A DNA stretch of 64,000 nucleotides from Paracoccaceae bacterium (GCA_014872875.1 WKFI01000001.1:48587-112586); one strand, 5' to 3'. Shown: positions 28,549 through 37,927, counted from the first letter of the stretch. The notes: a model not told the origin generated them from the letters alone. Numbers and translations are program-made.

Positions 28549-29418
28549 TCAGGCGTGGGCGTCCCGGGGGTGATCCGCCGTTGCGCTTCTACTGAGCCTA
28601 CCAACAAACCCTGCCAAAAGGCGGTTGAACTGATCCGCCTGTTCGATATTGACCAGGTGGCCTGTAGCCGGGAAACGGTGCCATCTTACATCGGGCAGTG
28701 TATCGTTCAGAAAGGCGTTGGTTTCCCCAACAAGGTAGTAATCATCGCCCCCTGTCACGAGCATGACCGGCTTATCGAAAGCTCTCAGCCTTTCGACATC
28801 ATCAAACAACGACCGCCTGTTCCAGTGAACTGTCGAGAGAACGTGAATTGCCCCTTGGGCAGATTGACCACGAAGGTTTGCGGCGTAGATCGACCAGTTT
28901 TCGGGGTCATTCTTTTGAAAACTCTGATAGGCAGGATCTTCTTCCAGCACCGCGACCGCACCGTCTCCGCCGCGTTCTTCACGCAGGAGTCTTTCGTGAC
29001 CGATCCAGTCTTTGCGATACCTGGAGCGCTCCGTTTCATCGCGGGGCCCAGAGCTGTTTCCGACCAAGGTCACACTGGCAACCCGGTCCGGGTGGGTCAG
29101 CGCGAAATTCAAACTGGTGAAACTGCCCATCGAGGTGCCGACGACATGAACCATGTCCAGCCCAAGGTGATCGATCAGGGCCAATAGGTCTGCGGTGGAA
29201 TAGGTCTGTCCATATTGGCTGCGATCTTGCGGGATTGCCGAAGGGTGAAACCCCCGCGCGCTGTAGGTGATGCAGCGAAATTCCGGCGCCAAGGCGGATA
29301 CCTGCAAATGCCAGCTGCGATAGTCACCGCCAAATTCATGCACGAACACAATCGGGGTTCCGGAACCTGCTTCCTCAAAGAACAGGCTCAGACCGTCCGA
29401 AGTTTGAAATTCTGCCAT
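28549..29418 (-). CDS. Alpha/beta hydrolase
   Basis: 289 residues. Oxyanion region VFVHEFGGDYRSW, nucleophile elbow GTSMGSF (about 101), acid in VTGGDDYY and His in ATGHLVNIEQ: a complete triad. Likely ester, enol-lactone or C-C hydrolase. It is the last gene of a minus-strand operon (Rieske oxygenase, class II aldolase, enoyl-CoA hydratase, CoA-transferase, hydrolase), 23 bp after the CoA-transferase gene. Role in that pathway is inferred. Confidence 0.85.
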   Translation of the reverse strand: MAEFQTSDGLSLFFEEAGSGTPIVFVHEFGGDYRSWHLQVSALAPEFRCITYSARGFHPSAIPQDRSQYGQTYSTADLLALIDHLGLDMVHVVGTSMGSFTSLNFALTHPDRVASVTLVGNSSGPRDETERSRYRKDWIGHERLLREERGGDGAVAVLEEDPAYQSFQKNDPENWSIYAANLRGQSAQGAIHVLSTVHWNRRSLFDDVERLRAFDKPVMLVTGGDDYYLVGETNAFLNDTLPDVRWHRFPATGHLVNIEQADQFNRLLAGFVGRLSRSATADHPRDAHA

Positions 29419-29441
29419 CCGTTTCTCTCTTTGGAATGGGA

Positions 29442-30596
29442 TCAGGCGGTCAGCGCGGCGATCGCATCCGCGTCATAACCCAGTTCGGTCAGGATTTCCC
29501 GGGTGTGCTGGCCCAGGTCCGGCGCGGCGGTTTCGGACAGGTCGCAATCGGCAATGGGGTTGCGGGCAAAACGCATGTCACGGCCGTTTGCGGTCACCGT
29601 TGAAAAGGCCGCGTATTCTTCCGCGATCGGACTGTCGGCAATGGTCTGGACATTTTCAACCATCGAACACGGAATGCCGTTGTCGATCATGATCTTCAGC
29701 CAATGGGCGGCGGGATGTTGTTTCAGATGCGCGCCCAGCACGTCATCCAACGCATCTCGATTTGCCAGCCGCGCTTCATCGCCTTGAAAGCGGGGGTCGT
29801 CCAGCAATTCGGTGTACCCGATTGTGTCGCAGAAATGCGGCCAATCCTTGTCACTGCCCAGCCCAATGACAATGTCATGATCGGCGGTGGGATAGGGTTC
29901 AAACGGCGTCATTGACGGATGGCGCGACCCGATCGGCCCTGGCACGATCCCGGCGTTCAGGTAACGCGCAAAAGCGTTTTCCAAACAGACCCACTGGCAG
30001 GCCAGCATGGAAACGTCCAGATGGCTGCTGACCGTTGCTCCTTGCGCGTCGCGTTCATAAAGCCGTTGCAGAATACCGATGGTGGTGAACAGCGCAGCCG
30101 AAATGTCACCCACCGAAAAACCGACGCGGGTGGGGTCGCCTCCCAGTTCGCCATTGATGCTCATCATGCCGCTCATCGCCTGCACCACGATGTCATAGGC
30201 CGGACGATGCGACAGGCTGCCGGTCTGACCAAAGCCGCTGATCGAAGCGGAAATCAGCCGCGGATTGATCCGTTTCAGGTCCTCGTCCGAACACCCCAGG
30301 CGATCACGCACACCGGGACGCATGTTTTCGATGAACACATCGGCAGTGCCCAACAGCTTGTGCAGCGCCGCCTTGCCATCTTGGGTCTTGAGATCCAGCA
30401 CAACCGAACGTTTGTTGCGGTTGAGCGACGCGAAATAAAGGCTGACATCGTCCTTGAATGGCGGTGTGGCGCGCGCCAGATCGCCATTGGGGTTTTCCAC
30501 CTTGATCACGTCGGCACCCAGGCTGGCCAGCAGCCAGGTGCAAAACGGACCGGACAGGACCGAGGTCATGTCGACAACACGGATACCTTTCATCAC
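29442..30596 (-). CDS. CaiB/BaiF-family (class III) CoA-transferase
   Basis: 384 residues. Opens with GIRVVDMTSVLSGPFCTWLL and GADVIKVENPNGDLAR; the catalytic Asp is in VGDISAALFTTIG (about 169). These enzymes move CoA between acids, as in carnitine, bile-acid, formyl/oxalyl and aromatic-acid degradation. Overlaps the upstream enoyl-CoA hydratase gene by 4 bp. It probably activates the acid used by that hydratase. Confidence 0.9.
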   Translation of the reverse strand: MMKGIRVVDMTSVLSGPFCTWLLASLGADVIKVENPNGDLARATPPFKDDVSLYFASLNRNKRSVVLDLKTQDGKAALHKLLGTADVFIENMRPGVRDRLGCSDEDLKRINPRLISASISGFGQTGSLSHRPAYDIVVQAMSGMMSINGELGGDPTRVGFSVGDISAALFTTIGILQRLYERDAQGATVSSHLDVSMLACQWVCLENAFARYLNAGIVPGPIGSRHPSMTPFEPYPTADHDIVIGLGSDKDWPHFCDTIGYTELLDDPRFQGDEARLANRDALDDVLGAHLKQHPAAHWLKIMIDNGIPCSMVENVQTIADSPIAEEYAAFSTVTANGRDMRFARNPIADCDLSETAAPDLGQHTREILTELGYDADAIAALTA

Positions 30597-31234
30597 ACAA
30601 CCCTCCCCAACATGGACTTGAGTGTTTTCAGATGCGCCCCATCGGCGGCCATCGCCGTTTCACACAGGGCCAGACATGTGTCTTCCAACGCGCCCCGGTT
30701 GACCATTCGATCAGCCAGACCCCAGGCAACCGCATCAGAGGCGCTGACCGTCTCACCGCCCAGCAGGATGGTTGCCGCGCGCCCCGGACCGACAAGCGCC
30801 TGCAGACGATCCATGTCATATTGCCCCGGCAGCACGTTGTTCTTCAGCACGGGATAGGCAAACCGCGCCTCCGGCACACAAATCCGAACGTCACAGCCCA
30901 GGGCCAGCGTCAGACCACCGCCCATACATGGCCCGTTGATGGCGGCCAGTGTCAACACCGGGACCGCGTGCAGCGCTTCGGCCATTTCGGTCCAGGGGTC
31001 CGGGCCACCGGTTTCGTCGTAAAGCGTGTTCAGGTCAGCACCCGCGCAGAATACCCTGTCGCCCGCTCCGGTCAGGATCAGGGCCCGCAGTTCCTCATCC
31101 TCGGCCGCCGCGCAAAAGATATCGCGCAGGGCATTCAACATCCCCGATGTCAGGGAATTCGCCTTGGCAGGCCGGTTAACCACTACGGTCAGACAGGCGC
31201 CGTCGCGATGGGTATTGATCAGGCTGTCGCTCAT
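30593..31234 (-). CDS. Enoyl-CoA hydratase/isomerase family protein
   Basis: 213 residues from the ATG at 31234 (ATGA overlap with the aldolase gene), slightly short for the crotonase family. Oxyanion-hole segments: RVFCAGADLNTLY and INGPCMGGGLTLALGCDV. It would hydrate or isomerise an acyl-CoA made by the CoA-transferase encoded downstream. The short C-terminus ends at SMLGRVV, lacking some of the usual trimerisation helices. Confidence 0.88.
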   Translation of the reverse strand: MSDSLINTHRDGACLTVVVNRPAKANSLTSGMLNALRDIFCAAAEDEELRALILTGAGDRVFCAGADLNTLYDETGGPDPWTEMAEALHAVPVLTLAAINGPCMGGGLTLALGCDVRICVPEARFAYPVLKNNVLPGQYDMDRLQALVGPGRAATILLGGETVSASDAVAWGLADRMVNRGALEDTCLALCETAMAADGAHLKTLKSMLGRVV

Positions 31235-31959
31235 GAGCGGAACTCCGGAACGGCGCGATCCAGCATACGCATCAGTGCGGGCCATTGCACATCGCCATGC
31301 GGGCCATTTTCAGGCGCGCCCCAATCGTGCAGCGCCTCCATCGCCTCATCGGTGATCGTGATCGGTGCGTCGGTTCCTGCAAGAATGTCGACCTGAATCT
31401 TGCAGGCCATTTCGAGGTAGTAGTGATAGATGAACGCCTCGGCCGCCGTACGTCCCACAACCAAAAGACCGTGGTTCTGCAACAGCATGGCAAAATTGTC
31501 GCCCAGATCCCGCGCCAACAGGGCCCCTTCATCCTCGACAGCGGTCGAGTCCTGATAAGGGTGGCTCGCCAGTGTGCCCAAAACAAAGCCTGAATGTTGC
31601 GACAACGGCAACAGCCCGTCCGGCATCGCTGAAACCGCCACTCCGGCCCGGGTGTGGCTGTGGATCACGTAATTCACATCCGCACGCGCGTTCAGAATGC
31701 CAGAGTGGATGATATGCCCGGCCAGATTGACGATCCGACCGCTGCCTGGTTCATCATCGACCGCTTCACCAGCAAACGACATGCGGGTCAGGTTTGACGC
31801 CGTAATCTCATCAAACATCAGGTCGTGAGAGTTCAGTAGGTAGTGATCGGGATCCTCCGGCAGGCGTGCCGAAATATGGGTCGAGGTCAGATCGGTCCAG
31901 CCATAGTGCTGCGCCAGACGATAGAGCGCAGCGAGGTCCTGACGGATTTCAGAGCTCAT
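31231..31959 (-). CDS. Class II aldolase/adducin-domain protein
   Basis: 242 residues. Zn-ligand pattern: TSTHISARL, VIHSHTRAGVAV and LLQNHGLLVVG, as in L-fuculose-phosphate aldolase relatives. A catalytic Glu/Asp in the first block is not certain. In catabolic clusters of this kind the protein may decarboxylate or cleave a hydroxy acid. Overlaps the Rieske gene by one base (TGATG). Confidence 0.87.
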   Translation of the reverse strand: MSSEIRQDLAALYRLAQHYGWTDLTSTHISARLPEDPDHYLLNSHDLMFDEITASNLTRMSFAGEAVDDEPGSGRIVNLAGHIIHSGILNARADVNYVIHSHTRAGVAVSAMPDGLLPLSQHSGFVLGTLASHPYQDSTAVEDEGALLARDLGDNFAMLLQNHGLLVVGRTAAEAFIYHYYLEMACKIQVDILAGTDAPITITDEAMEALHDWGAPENGPHGDVQWPALMRMLDRAVPEFRS

Positions 31960-33059
31960 CAGCTTTCCTCCAATGCGTCGCGATAAAGATTGTGGAAATG
32001 CCGTAATCCGACCTCGCTCATCGCGCCGCAGCCATCGCCGATCACGTATGGTCCCGGCTCAAACGCACGGCTTTGCATGCCCTTCTGGATCTTGGATACC
32101 ACGACTTCGTCCTCGGCCCCGGTGGTTTCCTTGTGCTTGTGCATCAGGGCGATGACATCCTCATCGGCGATGTCGCCGCTCGAGAACCAGCGATAGCGAT
32201 AGATCGTTTTGTTCCAGGCGACGGGCAGGAACTGGCGGATGGTGAAATAGCCCCCCGGGTAGCAACACATCGAGACGTTCGGAAAAATCCAGTAAGCGCC
32301 GTAATCCCCCGCCCGCGGACTGGCGTTCACGTCGTAATCATACTGCTTTTCGTTATGGGTCTGCGCCTTGCCGTCATGCCAGATCGTCTTGCCCCTGGGG
32401 ATGGTGGTGTATTGCTTGGTGTCCAGCACCCCATGCGCCAGCGAGCTCGCGTGAACCGTGGGGCAATGGTAGCATTCATTGTAGTTTTCGACCGACAGCT
32501 TCCAGTTGCTGTCATGTTCAATCTCGGTCTCGCAGACGAATTTCAGCTTGGTCGGGTCCGGGTGAAAGCTAAGCAGGTTTTCGCGGTACTCTTCCAGCCC
32601 CTCCGCCATGGGGGCGGCGTCTTCGTCGAGGTTCACAAAGACAAAGCCGCAGAACTCCTCGACCTGGATCTTGCGCAGATTGATCTGGTCACAGGTCAGG
32701 CCATCACTTTCCACCGAACCGGGCGCACGGCGCAGCCTGCCGTTCAGTTCATAGGTCCAGGCGTGATAGGGGCAAACCAGAACTCGTTTGCCCTTGCCTT
32801 CTCCTTCGACCAGCGGATGACCCCGGTGTCGGCAGATGTTGTAATAGGCATTGATTGCCCCGTCAGCTGCACGGATGACAAAGACATCTTCGTCCACGAT
32901 CGTGTGGGTTTTGAAATCACCCGGTTCGGCAATCTCGGAGACATGGCAAACGCATTGCCAAGATCTGAAGAAGATCTTCTCCTTGTCGATCTCAAACCAC
33001 TCTGGCTGGGTATAGTACCGAGCCGAAAGAGGGGTGTCGCGGTTGCTGGTGCGGGACAT
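31959..33059 (-). CDS. Rieske oxygenase alpha subunit (quaternary-amine / aromatic type)
   Basis: 366 residues from the ATG at 33059 (AGGAG upstream; a longer frame to 33224 is not supported). Rieske cluster CRHRGH then CPYHAWTY; mononuclear iron site in VENYNECYHCPTVHASS, where the Glu before CYHC fits the carnitine/glycine-betaine (CntA/GbcA) style. These hydroxylate a substrate using electrons from a separate reductase, not seen here. First gene of the five-gene minus-strand operon and divergent from a LysR gene. Confidence 0.9.
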   Translation of the reverse strand: MSRTSNRDTPLSARYYTQPEWFEIDKEKIFFRSWQCVCHVSEIAEPGDFKTHTIVDEDVFVIRAADGAINAYYNICRHRGHPLVEGEGKGKRVLVCPYHAWTYELNGRLRRAPGSVESDGLTCDQINLRKIQVEEFCGFVFVNLDEDAAPMAEGLEEYRENLLSFHPDPTKLKFVCETEIEHDSNWKLSVENYNECYHCPTVHASSLAHGVLDTKQYTTIPRGKTIWHDGKAQTHNEKQYDYDVNASPRAGDYGAYWIFPNVSMCCYPGGYFTIRQFLPVAWNKTIYRYRWFSSGDIADEDVIALMHKHKETTGAEDEVVVSKIQKGMQSRAFEPGPYVIGDGCGAMSEVGLRHFHNLYRDALEES

Positions 33060-33193
33060 CTGACGTGGCTCCTGGCGAAGGCGATTACGCGTCGCCGCGT
33101 TGCTGGTGTGGATCTGAGCGTCACCCTGCCTTGCTCTGCCCCCCCTGCACAGACTAAGAGTTTTTGCACCTAGGGTAATTTCAGGTTGGCCTG

Positions 33194-34102
33194 ATGATGC
33201 TGAACTATTCCGATCTGCCGCCATTGGGAGCGGTGCGTGTCTTCGCGGTTGCGGCGCATTATGGGAATTTCAAACGCGCGGCAGCAGCGCTGGGGGTGAC
33301 TCCGACGGCCGTCAGTGCGCAGATAAAATCGCTCGAGGCGCATCTGGGCTGCACGCTGTTCGAACGGCACGCGCAATCGGTCGCCTTGAATGTGGCAGGA
33401 CAACAGTTTGCCGAAAGCTGCGAGGCTGTGTTCGCGCGTCTGGATCGGGCAGTGCACGATGTCCGCCAGACCGCCAATCGCGCCTCGATCACGGTTGGGG
33501 TTGGCGCGCTTATCGGGTCACAATGGCTGTCGAGACGGTTGTTCAGCTTTTGGCAGCGTTTCCCCGACACCGGTCTGCATCTGCAATATTCGCCTGGTGG
33601 GGTCGAGTTTTCGGATGGGCAGGCCGACATGATGTTGGCCTGGGGCGATGGTCGCTGGCCCGGATTGCTGTCAGAGCCGTTGTTGCGGTTCGACACTGCG
33701 CCGGTGATCAGTCCGGGTTTGATGGCAGGCAAGCCCCGCCCACAACGGCCGATAGATCTGATGGGTTTTCCGCTGTTGCATTGGAAGGATCAGTTTGACT
33801 GGTTGGAATGGTTTGCCGCCATGGGTGTCGAAACGGGCGGTCGTCTGCCGGGGGTCGTGATCGATGATGCCAGCGTTTTGTTGCGGGCTGTAGTGTCTGG
33901 TCAGGGCGTGTCGCTGGGGCTTCTGCCACTGATCGAGGCAGAGGTGCAGTCGGGACAGTTGATCCGCCCGTTCGAGACAGCCTTCACCCCATCGCGGTCT
34001 TATCATCTGGTTTATCCGCCCGACGCTATGGAACAGCCACAGTTGCAGGCGTTTCGCGACTGGATCATGACCGAGGCCGGCGAGGATCAGGTGCAGAGCT
34101 GA
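33194..34102 (+). CDS. LysR-family regulator (GcvA-like)
   Basis: 302 residues: PPLGAVRVFAVAAHYGNFKR, AAAALGVTPTAVSAQIKSLE and CTLFERHAQSVALNVAG form the DNA-binding domain. Divergent from the Rieske operon across a 134-bp gap that should hold both promoters. Likely activator or repressor of that operon. Ends next to the decayed Rieske fragment on the opposite strand. Confidence 0.9.
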   Translation: MMLNYSDLPPLGAVRVFAVAAHYGNFKRAAAALGVTPTAVSAQIKSLEAHLGCTLFERHAQSVALNVAGQQFAESCEAVFARLDRAVHDVRQTANRASITVGVGALIGSQWLSRRLFSFWQRFPDTGLHLQYSPGGVEFSDGQADMMLAWGDGRWPGLLSEPLLRFDTAPVISPGLMAGKPRPQRPIDLMGFPLLHWKDQFDWLEWFAAMGVETGGRLPGVVIDDASVLLRAVVSGQGVSLGLLPLIEAEVQSGQLIRPFETAFTPSRSYHLVYPPDAMEQPQLQAFRDWIMTEAGEDQVQS

Positions 34103-34129
34103 TGAGCCTTTCCAAGGCGATCCAACGGG

Positions 34130-34532
34130 CGCGCCAATCCGGATCACCTTGGCCGAAACTCGGTTGGCATCCTGTCAGTGAGAGATCCGGAAAAGGCAAT
34201 GCCCGAAGAAAGATGATCAACCGAGTTTTGCCGGCACCCCGAACCAAAAGGACGGGCGCGATGCTGGCAGACGTTGAAAAACCCGCGAAGCACCCCGTCA
34301 TGCCCGCGCACCACGACAACTTCTTCGTCTACGACGATGGCGATGACATAGCTAGCCAGCTCGGCCTGTTGGGTATGATGTCCGGCGTAATGCCAGCTGC
34401 GGTAAAAGATCTCGCGCTTTTCCGGTCGTAGAATTCGGGGTCGGTATAGGTCCAGGCAGGCAGCACGAATGAGTTCTCTGGATCGGCGCCTGGCGCAGTG
34501 CTGAAGCCGGTGTGGTCCTGTGGTGAATTCGT
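34130..34532 (-). pseudogene. Decayed Rieske oxygenase alpha subunit, N-terminal fragment
   Basis: Minus-strand translation gives pieces of a Rieske oxygenase in three frames. AWTYTDPEFYDR is in one frame; after a one-base shift near 34426 come EKREIFYRSWHYAGHH, ELASYVIAIVVDEEVVVVRG and FFNVCQHRA (first half of the Rieske motif). After another shift near 34255 comes VRGAGKTRLII, where CPYH should follow but does not. An AAGGAG element sits before ACG at 34532-34530, where the start ATG should be. It begins 11 bp after the stop of the intact Rieske gene on the same strand, so this was probably the second gene of a tandem pair. The C-terminal two thirds are gone. Confidence 0.78.
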
Positions 34533-34542
34533 CGGGGTCTCC

Positions 34543-35709
34543 TTACTCGCTGGGCTTGGACTGGCAGGGGTCCGGTACTTCCATTCGCGCCCGGTAAAGC
34601 TGGTGGAAATGACGGATCATCGCCTCGGAAAACTCCTGGCTTTCGTGATCGACGATGTACCAGCCCTGATCGAATGTGTGCTGGTGCATCCCTTCCTGCA
34701 CCGACCGCATGAAAGCGAGGTCCTCGGGCTGCAGCACCTCTTCGCCCCATTTGGTGCGCAGCGCCTGGCGTTCGCGCATGCCCGGATCGGTCGGTTTCGA
34801 CGGTTCCAGCGAAGCATTGACCCGGATCCCGCGCCCGGCGTGGACGGGCAGCCATTGAAACAGGCTGAGGTTACCGGGGCCAGAAAACTGGCCGAACCCG
34901 ATGTTGGGGAACAGGAACCAGAAATGCAGGTCCATCACGTCGTGTTGCGGATCCAGTGGATAGGCCTTGTTGTCGGCCTTCCCGGCAGAGGGGATGAAGT
35001 TGTAGGCGTGGTTCTCACCCAGCTGATAGCTCTGGTTGCAGATGTCCAGCATGTCGGCAAAGCTCTCATGCCCGTGGCGGCAGTGCTGGCACTCCAGATA
35101 GTTGTCGACCTGAATCTTCCAATTGCAGTCTACATCCGCTGGCGGCACCGCCGATGCGCCTCCTGCCAGCTTGTAGCTCATCACCTCCGGGCAGGTTTCG
35201 AGGATATGCGCCTCCACCCCCGGCCAGGTGTCGGCGATCGGGGCCGCGTTGTCATCGAGGTTGATGAAGACAAACCCCAGCATCCGGTCGCAACGCACCG
35301 GGGTCAGGCAGACCCTGCTGGCGGCGGGCGCCTCGCTGTCGAGCGTCCGGCGCAACCGTCTGAGGTCCCCGTCCAGCGAGAAGCTCCACTGGTGGTAGGG
35401 GCAGACAAGAACCGTCGTGTGCCCCCTGCTCTCGACCAGTTTGTGACCCCGATGCGGGCAGACATTGCGAAAGGCGCGGATTTCACCATCCTGATCGCGA
35501 ATGACAAAGACGTTCTGTCCCAGAATATCGGTCGCCACGTAGTCGCCGGGATTTTCGACCTCGCTGCTGTGACAGGCGTATTGCCAGCTGCGAAAGAACA
35601 ACCTCTGCTTCTCCAGCTCAAATACCTCTGCGCTGACGTAAAATTCGGCAGGCAGCGCCCGCAGGTCGCTGTCATCGGTTTGGCCGGGGCTGGAAACGGG
35701 CTGGGACAT
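34543..35709 (-). CDS. Rieske oxygenase alpha subunit, second copy (CntA/GbcA-like)
   Basis: 388 residues. LFFRSWQYACHSSEVENPGDY, Rieske motif CPHRGH and CPYHQWSFS (about 83-110), mononuclear iron motif VDNYLECQHCRHGHESF with the Glu-Cys-x-His-Cys pattern of quaternary-amine oxygenases. Start at 35709. Divergent from a GlxA-type regulator (35852); regulators of that type (CdhR, GbdR) control carnitine and glycine betaine catabolism, which supports an amine substrate. No reductase gene is seen in the window. Confident on family, moderate on substrate. Confidence 0.9.
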   Translation of the reverse strand: MSQPVSSPGQTDDSDLRALPAEFYVSAEVFELEKQRLFFRSWQYACHSSEVENPGDYVATDILGQNVFVIRDQDGEIRAFRNVCPHRGHKLVESRGHTTVLVCPYHQWSFSLDGDLRRLRRTLDSEAPAASRVCLTPVRCDRMLGFVFINLDDNAAPIADTWPGVEAHILETCPEVMSYKLAGGASAVPPADVDCNWKIQVDNYLECQHCRHGHESFADMLDICNQSYQLGENHAYNFIPSAGKADNKAYPLDPQHDVMDLHFWFLFPNIGFGQFSGPGNLSLFQWLPVHAGRGIRVNASLEPSKPTDPGMRERQALRTKWGEEVLQPEDLAFMRSVQEGMHQHTFDQGWYIVDHESQEFSEAMIRHFHQLYRARMEVPDPCQSKPSE

Positions 35710-35851
35710 GGCCTGGCTTCTCCTGCGTGACGGGATGTGCTCAGGATTGATCTTTCCGCCCTTTCAACCAAACATAGTGCAGAGACCGCCAAGAAAGGCG
35801 CTTAAACTGACAAATTCATGCCTGTCGCGTTCATTTGAGCCGGGGAACGGA

Positions 35852-36823
35852 ATGAAAGACCCACATGTGCCATATGAGGTCGCCATTCTGGTGGTACCGA
35901 AATACTCCCAGCTTTCACTGTCTGCACTGGTGGAACCGTTGCGCATGGCCAACACTGTGTCCGGGCGCAGTCTCTATAATTGGACGCTTTACAGCCCGGA
36001 TGGCGGACCAGTCTGCTCAAGCAGCGCCCTGTCGTTGGAAATTGAAAGAGACATCCATGATTTGACCGCTTGCGACGCCCTGTTCGTGGTGGCCAGCTAT
36101 GACGTGCTGCCGCAGATTACACCGCGGCTGTTAACGGCGCTCCGGAAACTGGCACGCGGTGGTGCTTTCATGGGTGCGCTGGATGCGGGCGGTTACGTGC
36201 TGGCCGAAGCCGGGCTGCTGGATGGTTGTCGCGCGACAACCCACTGGGATGGGCTGGAGGATTTCAGGCACCGCTACCGACGCATAGAAACTGTTTCTGA
36301 TCGCTATGTATTTGACAGGCAACGCGCCACAACCAGCGGCTCGTTGCCCTCGTTTGACTTCACCCTGGAATTCATCCGCCGCCGCGACGGGCTGGCCATC
36401 GCAGGCGCGGTGTCGGGGAATTTCATTTACGATCATCCGCGCCCGGGGTCCGAGCCGCAGTCGGTCATCTCGATCGCGCACCTGCGCGATCGCAATCCGA
36501 AAATCGCGACGGTTCTGAAATTGATGGAAAACAATATGCAGGATCCGTTGGACACGGTGTCTCTGGCGGCAGCTGTGGGCTGGAGCGAACGCACTTTTCT
36601 GCGCCGGTTCCGGGAGGCGATGGCGATGCCCCCACAGACCTATTACCGAGCTTTGCGCTTGGATGCCGGCAAACGCATGATCGAAAACAGCGACCTCTCG
36701 ATTGAAGAGATCTCGGTTGCGACCGGGTTTCAGACCCGCGGAGCCTTCACCCGAGCTTTCCGGTCAAAATACGATCGCACACCGTCCGTCTACCGATCCT
36801 ATGGGACAACCTTTGCGCCTTGA
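35852..36823 (+). CDS. GlxA-type AraC regulator with DJ-1/PfpI domain
   Basis: 323 residues from the ATG at 35852 (GGGGAACGG upstream; the longer frame from 35708 is unlikely). N-terminal amidotransferase-like DJ-1/PfpI domain (VAILVVPKYSQLSLSALVEP, GAFMGALDAGGYVLAEAGLL; Asp replaces the usual Cys, so it is a sensor without enzyme activity). C-terminal AraC HTH: VSLAAAVGWSERTFLRRFRE and ISVATGFQTRGAFTRAF. Similar to CdhR/GbdR regulators of carnitine and betaine use. Likely controls the divergent Rieske oxygenase gene. Confidence 0.9.
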   Translation: MKDPHVPYEVAILVVPKYSQLSLSALVEPLRMANTVSGRSLYNWTLYSPDGGPVCSSSALSLEIERDIHDLTACDALFVVASYDVLPQITPRLLTALRKLARGGAFMGALDAGGYVLAEAGLLDGCRATTHWDGLEDFRHRYRRIETVSDRYVFDRQRATTSGSLPSFDFTLEFIRRRDGLAIAGAVSGNFIYDHPRPGSEPQSVISIAHLRDRNPKIATVLKLMENNMQDPLDTVSLAAAVGWSERTFLRRFREAMAMPPQTYYRALRLDAGKRMIENSDLSIEEISVATGFQTRGAFTRAFRSKYDRTPSVYRSYGTTFAP

Positions 36824-36826
36824 CGA

Positions 36827-36869
36827 GCCTTTGATCTTGGCCGGGCCTTGCCTGCTGACGATCAAAGGC
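36827..36869. terminator. Long inverted repeat downstream of the GlxA-type gene
   Basis: GCCTTTGATC (36827-36836) and GATCAAAGGC (36860-36869) form a perfect 10-bp dyad with a 23-nt loop, starting 4 bp after the stop. It may end transcription of the regulator gene or be a protein site. A perfect 12-mer palindrome CCTGACGTCAGG follows at 36949-36960, across the stop of the next, convergent gene. Confidence 0.45.
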
Positions 36870-36955
36870 GCCGCCTCGCCCCCTGCAACAACCTGTTTGT
36901 GCTTCTATACGTATCAGTCCAGCCGCCCGGCACGTCCGGACTTCAAAGCCTGACG

Positions 36956-37858
36956 TCAGGCAATCGGCTTGAACACAAAGCTGTCACCCTTCCGCTCTAC
37001 CTGGCCCATGCCTGGATAGGCGATATGAGTTGCCGCGAACAGCCCGCCGGATGCGGCTAGGTCTTGCAACAGGGCAATGCGGGTTTCGACGGCCTGTTGC
37101 GGGTCCAGATCCAGAAGATAGGTCGTCTCCGGGTTGGCGAATTGCAGCGCTTCGGACAGCAGCGCGTCGCCAATGACCAGAAGCGACTTGTCTTCGTCTG
37201 CAATGCGGACACCGCTGTGGCCCGGGGTATGGCCCACCATCGGCACCAGTGTCAGGCCGTCGCCCAGATCCGTTTCGCCGGCATGCGTCACCACACGGTC
37301 GGCCAACGGGGCAACGATGGACTGCACGCCCTGGATGGTTTCCGTCATTTCAGCAGGCATCTTGCTGACCAGATCGGGGTCGGTCCAAAAGCCCCACTCC
37401 GCCTTGTTCACATGGATCTTGGCATTCACAAAGCCGCCTGAGTTCTCGCGAGCCAAACCACCAATATGGTCACCATGCATGTGGGTAATGATGACGTCGG
37501 TGATGTCGGCCTTGTCGACACTGTTGGCGGCCAGCAGCGCCTCCAGTTGACCAAAACCGGGGAACAGAGGACCCGCGCCGGTGTCGATCAAGATCAACCG
37601 AGCCCCGCTGCGAACAAGCCATTGGTTGACGCCGATCGTTATGGTCTCTCCTGCGGCAGCCAACGCTTCGGGTTGGGCATTGGGGAACCAGGCCGGTGGA
37701 ATGTCAAACGTACCGTCCGAAAAGGTTGAAACCTCGATCTTGCCGATCCTCAGCGTCGCGAGTTCACCGGCAAAGCTAACCTTGGGCAGCAGCGCGGTGC
37801 CCAAGCTTGCGCCGAGCGTCAGCAGAACCTGACGGCGGTTCAGGGTGACGTGTGTCAT
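36956..37858 (-). CDS. Exported metallo-beta-lactamase-fold hydrolase
   Basis: 300 residues. Twin-arginine signal LNRRQVLLTLGASLGTALL, so periplasmic. Zn site HMHGDHIGG (about 110), GHTPGHSGV and Asp in VIGDALL: the full MBL ligand set. Family members are lactonases, quorum-quenching lactonases, alkylsulfatases or glyoxalase-II-like enzymes; the N-terminal LRIGKIEVSTFSDGTFDIP is common in AHL-lactonase-like proteins. It lies 69 bp upstream of (before, on the map) the isochorismatase-like gene on the same strand and is probably co-transcribed. Confidence 0.87.
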   Translation of the reverse strand: MTHVTLNRRQVLLTLGASLGTALLPKVSFAGELATLRIGKIEVSTFSDGTFDIPPAWFPNAQPEALAAAGETITIGVNQWLVRSGARLILIDTGAGPLFPGFGQLEALLAANSVDKADITDVIITHMHGDHIGGLARENSGGFVNAKIHVNKAEWGFWTDPDLVSKMPAEMTETIQGVQSIVAPLADRVVTHAGETDLGDGLTLVPMVGHTPGHSGVRIADEDKSLLVIGDALLSEALQFANPETTYLLDLDPQQAVETRIALLQDLAASGGLFAATHIAYPGMGQVERKGDSFVFKPIA

Positions 37859-37927
37859 TTTCGTATCCTTTGGACTCGTGCAGCGAGATATGTGAAGGGT
37901 CGTGGCGGCGACGGGAGGCTTAAAACG

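Noticed and set aside
28299..28607. 102-aa minus-strand open frame between hipB and the alpha/beta hydrolase
   Set aside because: It overlaps the hipBA operators and the hydrolase 3' end, has no motif and no convincing ribosome site.
34102..34431. 109-aa plus-strand open frame after the LysR gene
   Set aside because: It is antisense to the recognisable Rieske oxygenase fragment and shows no domain of its own.
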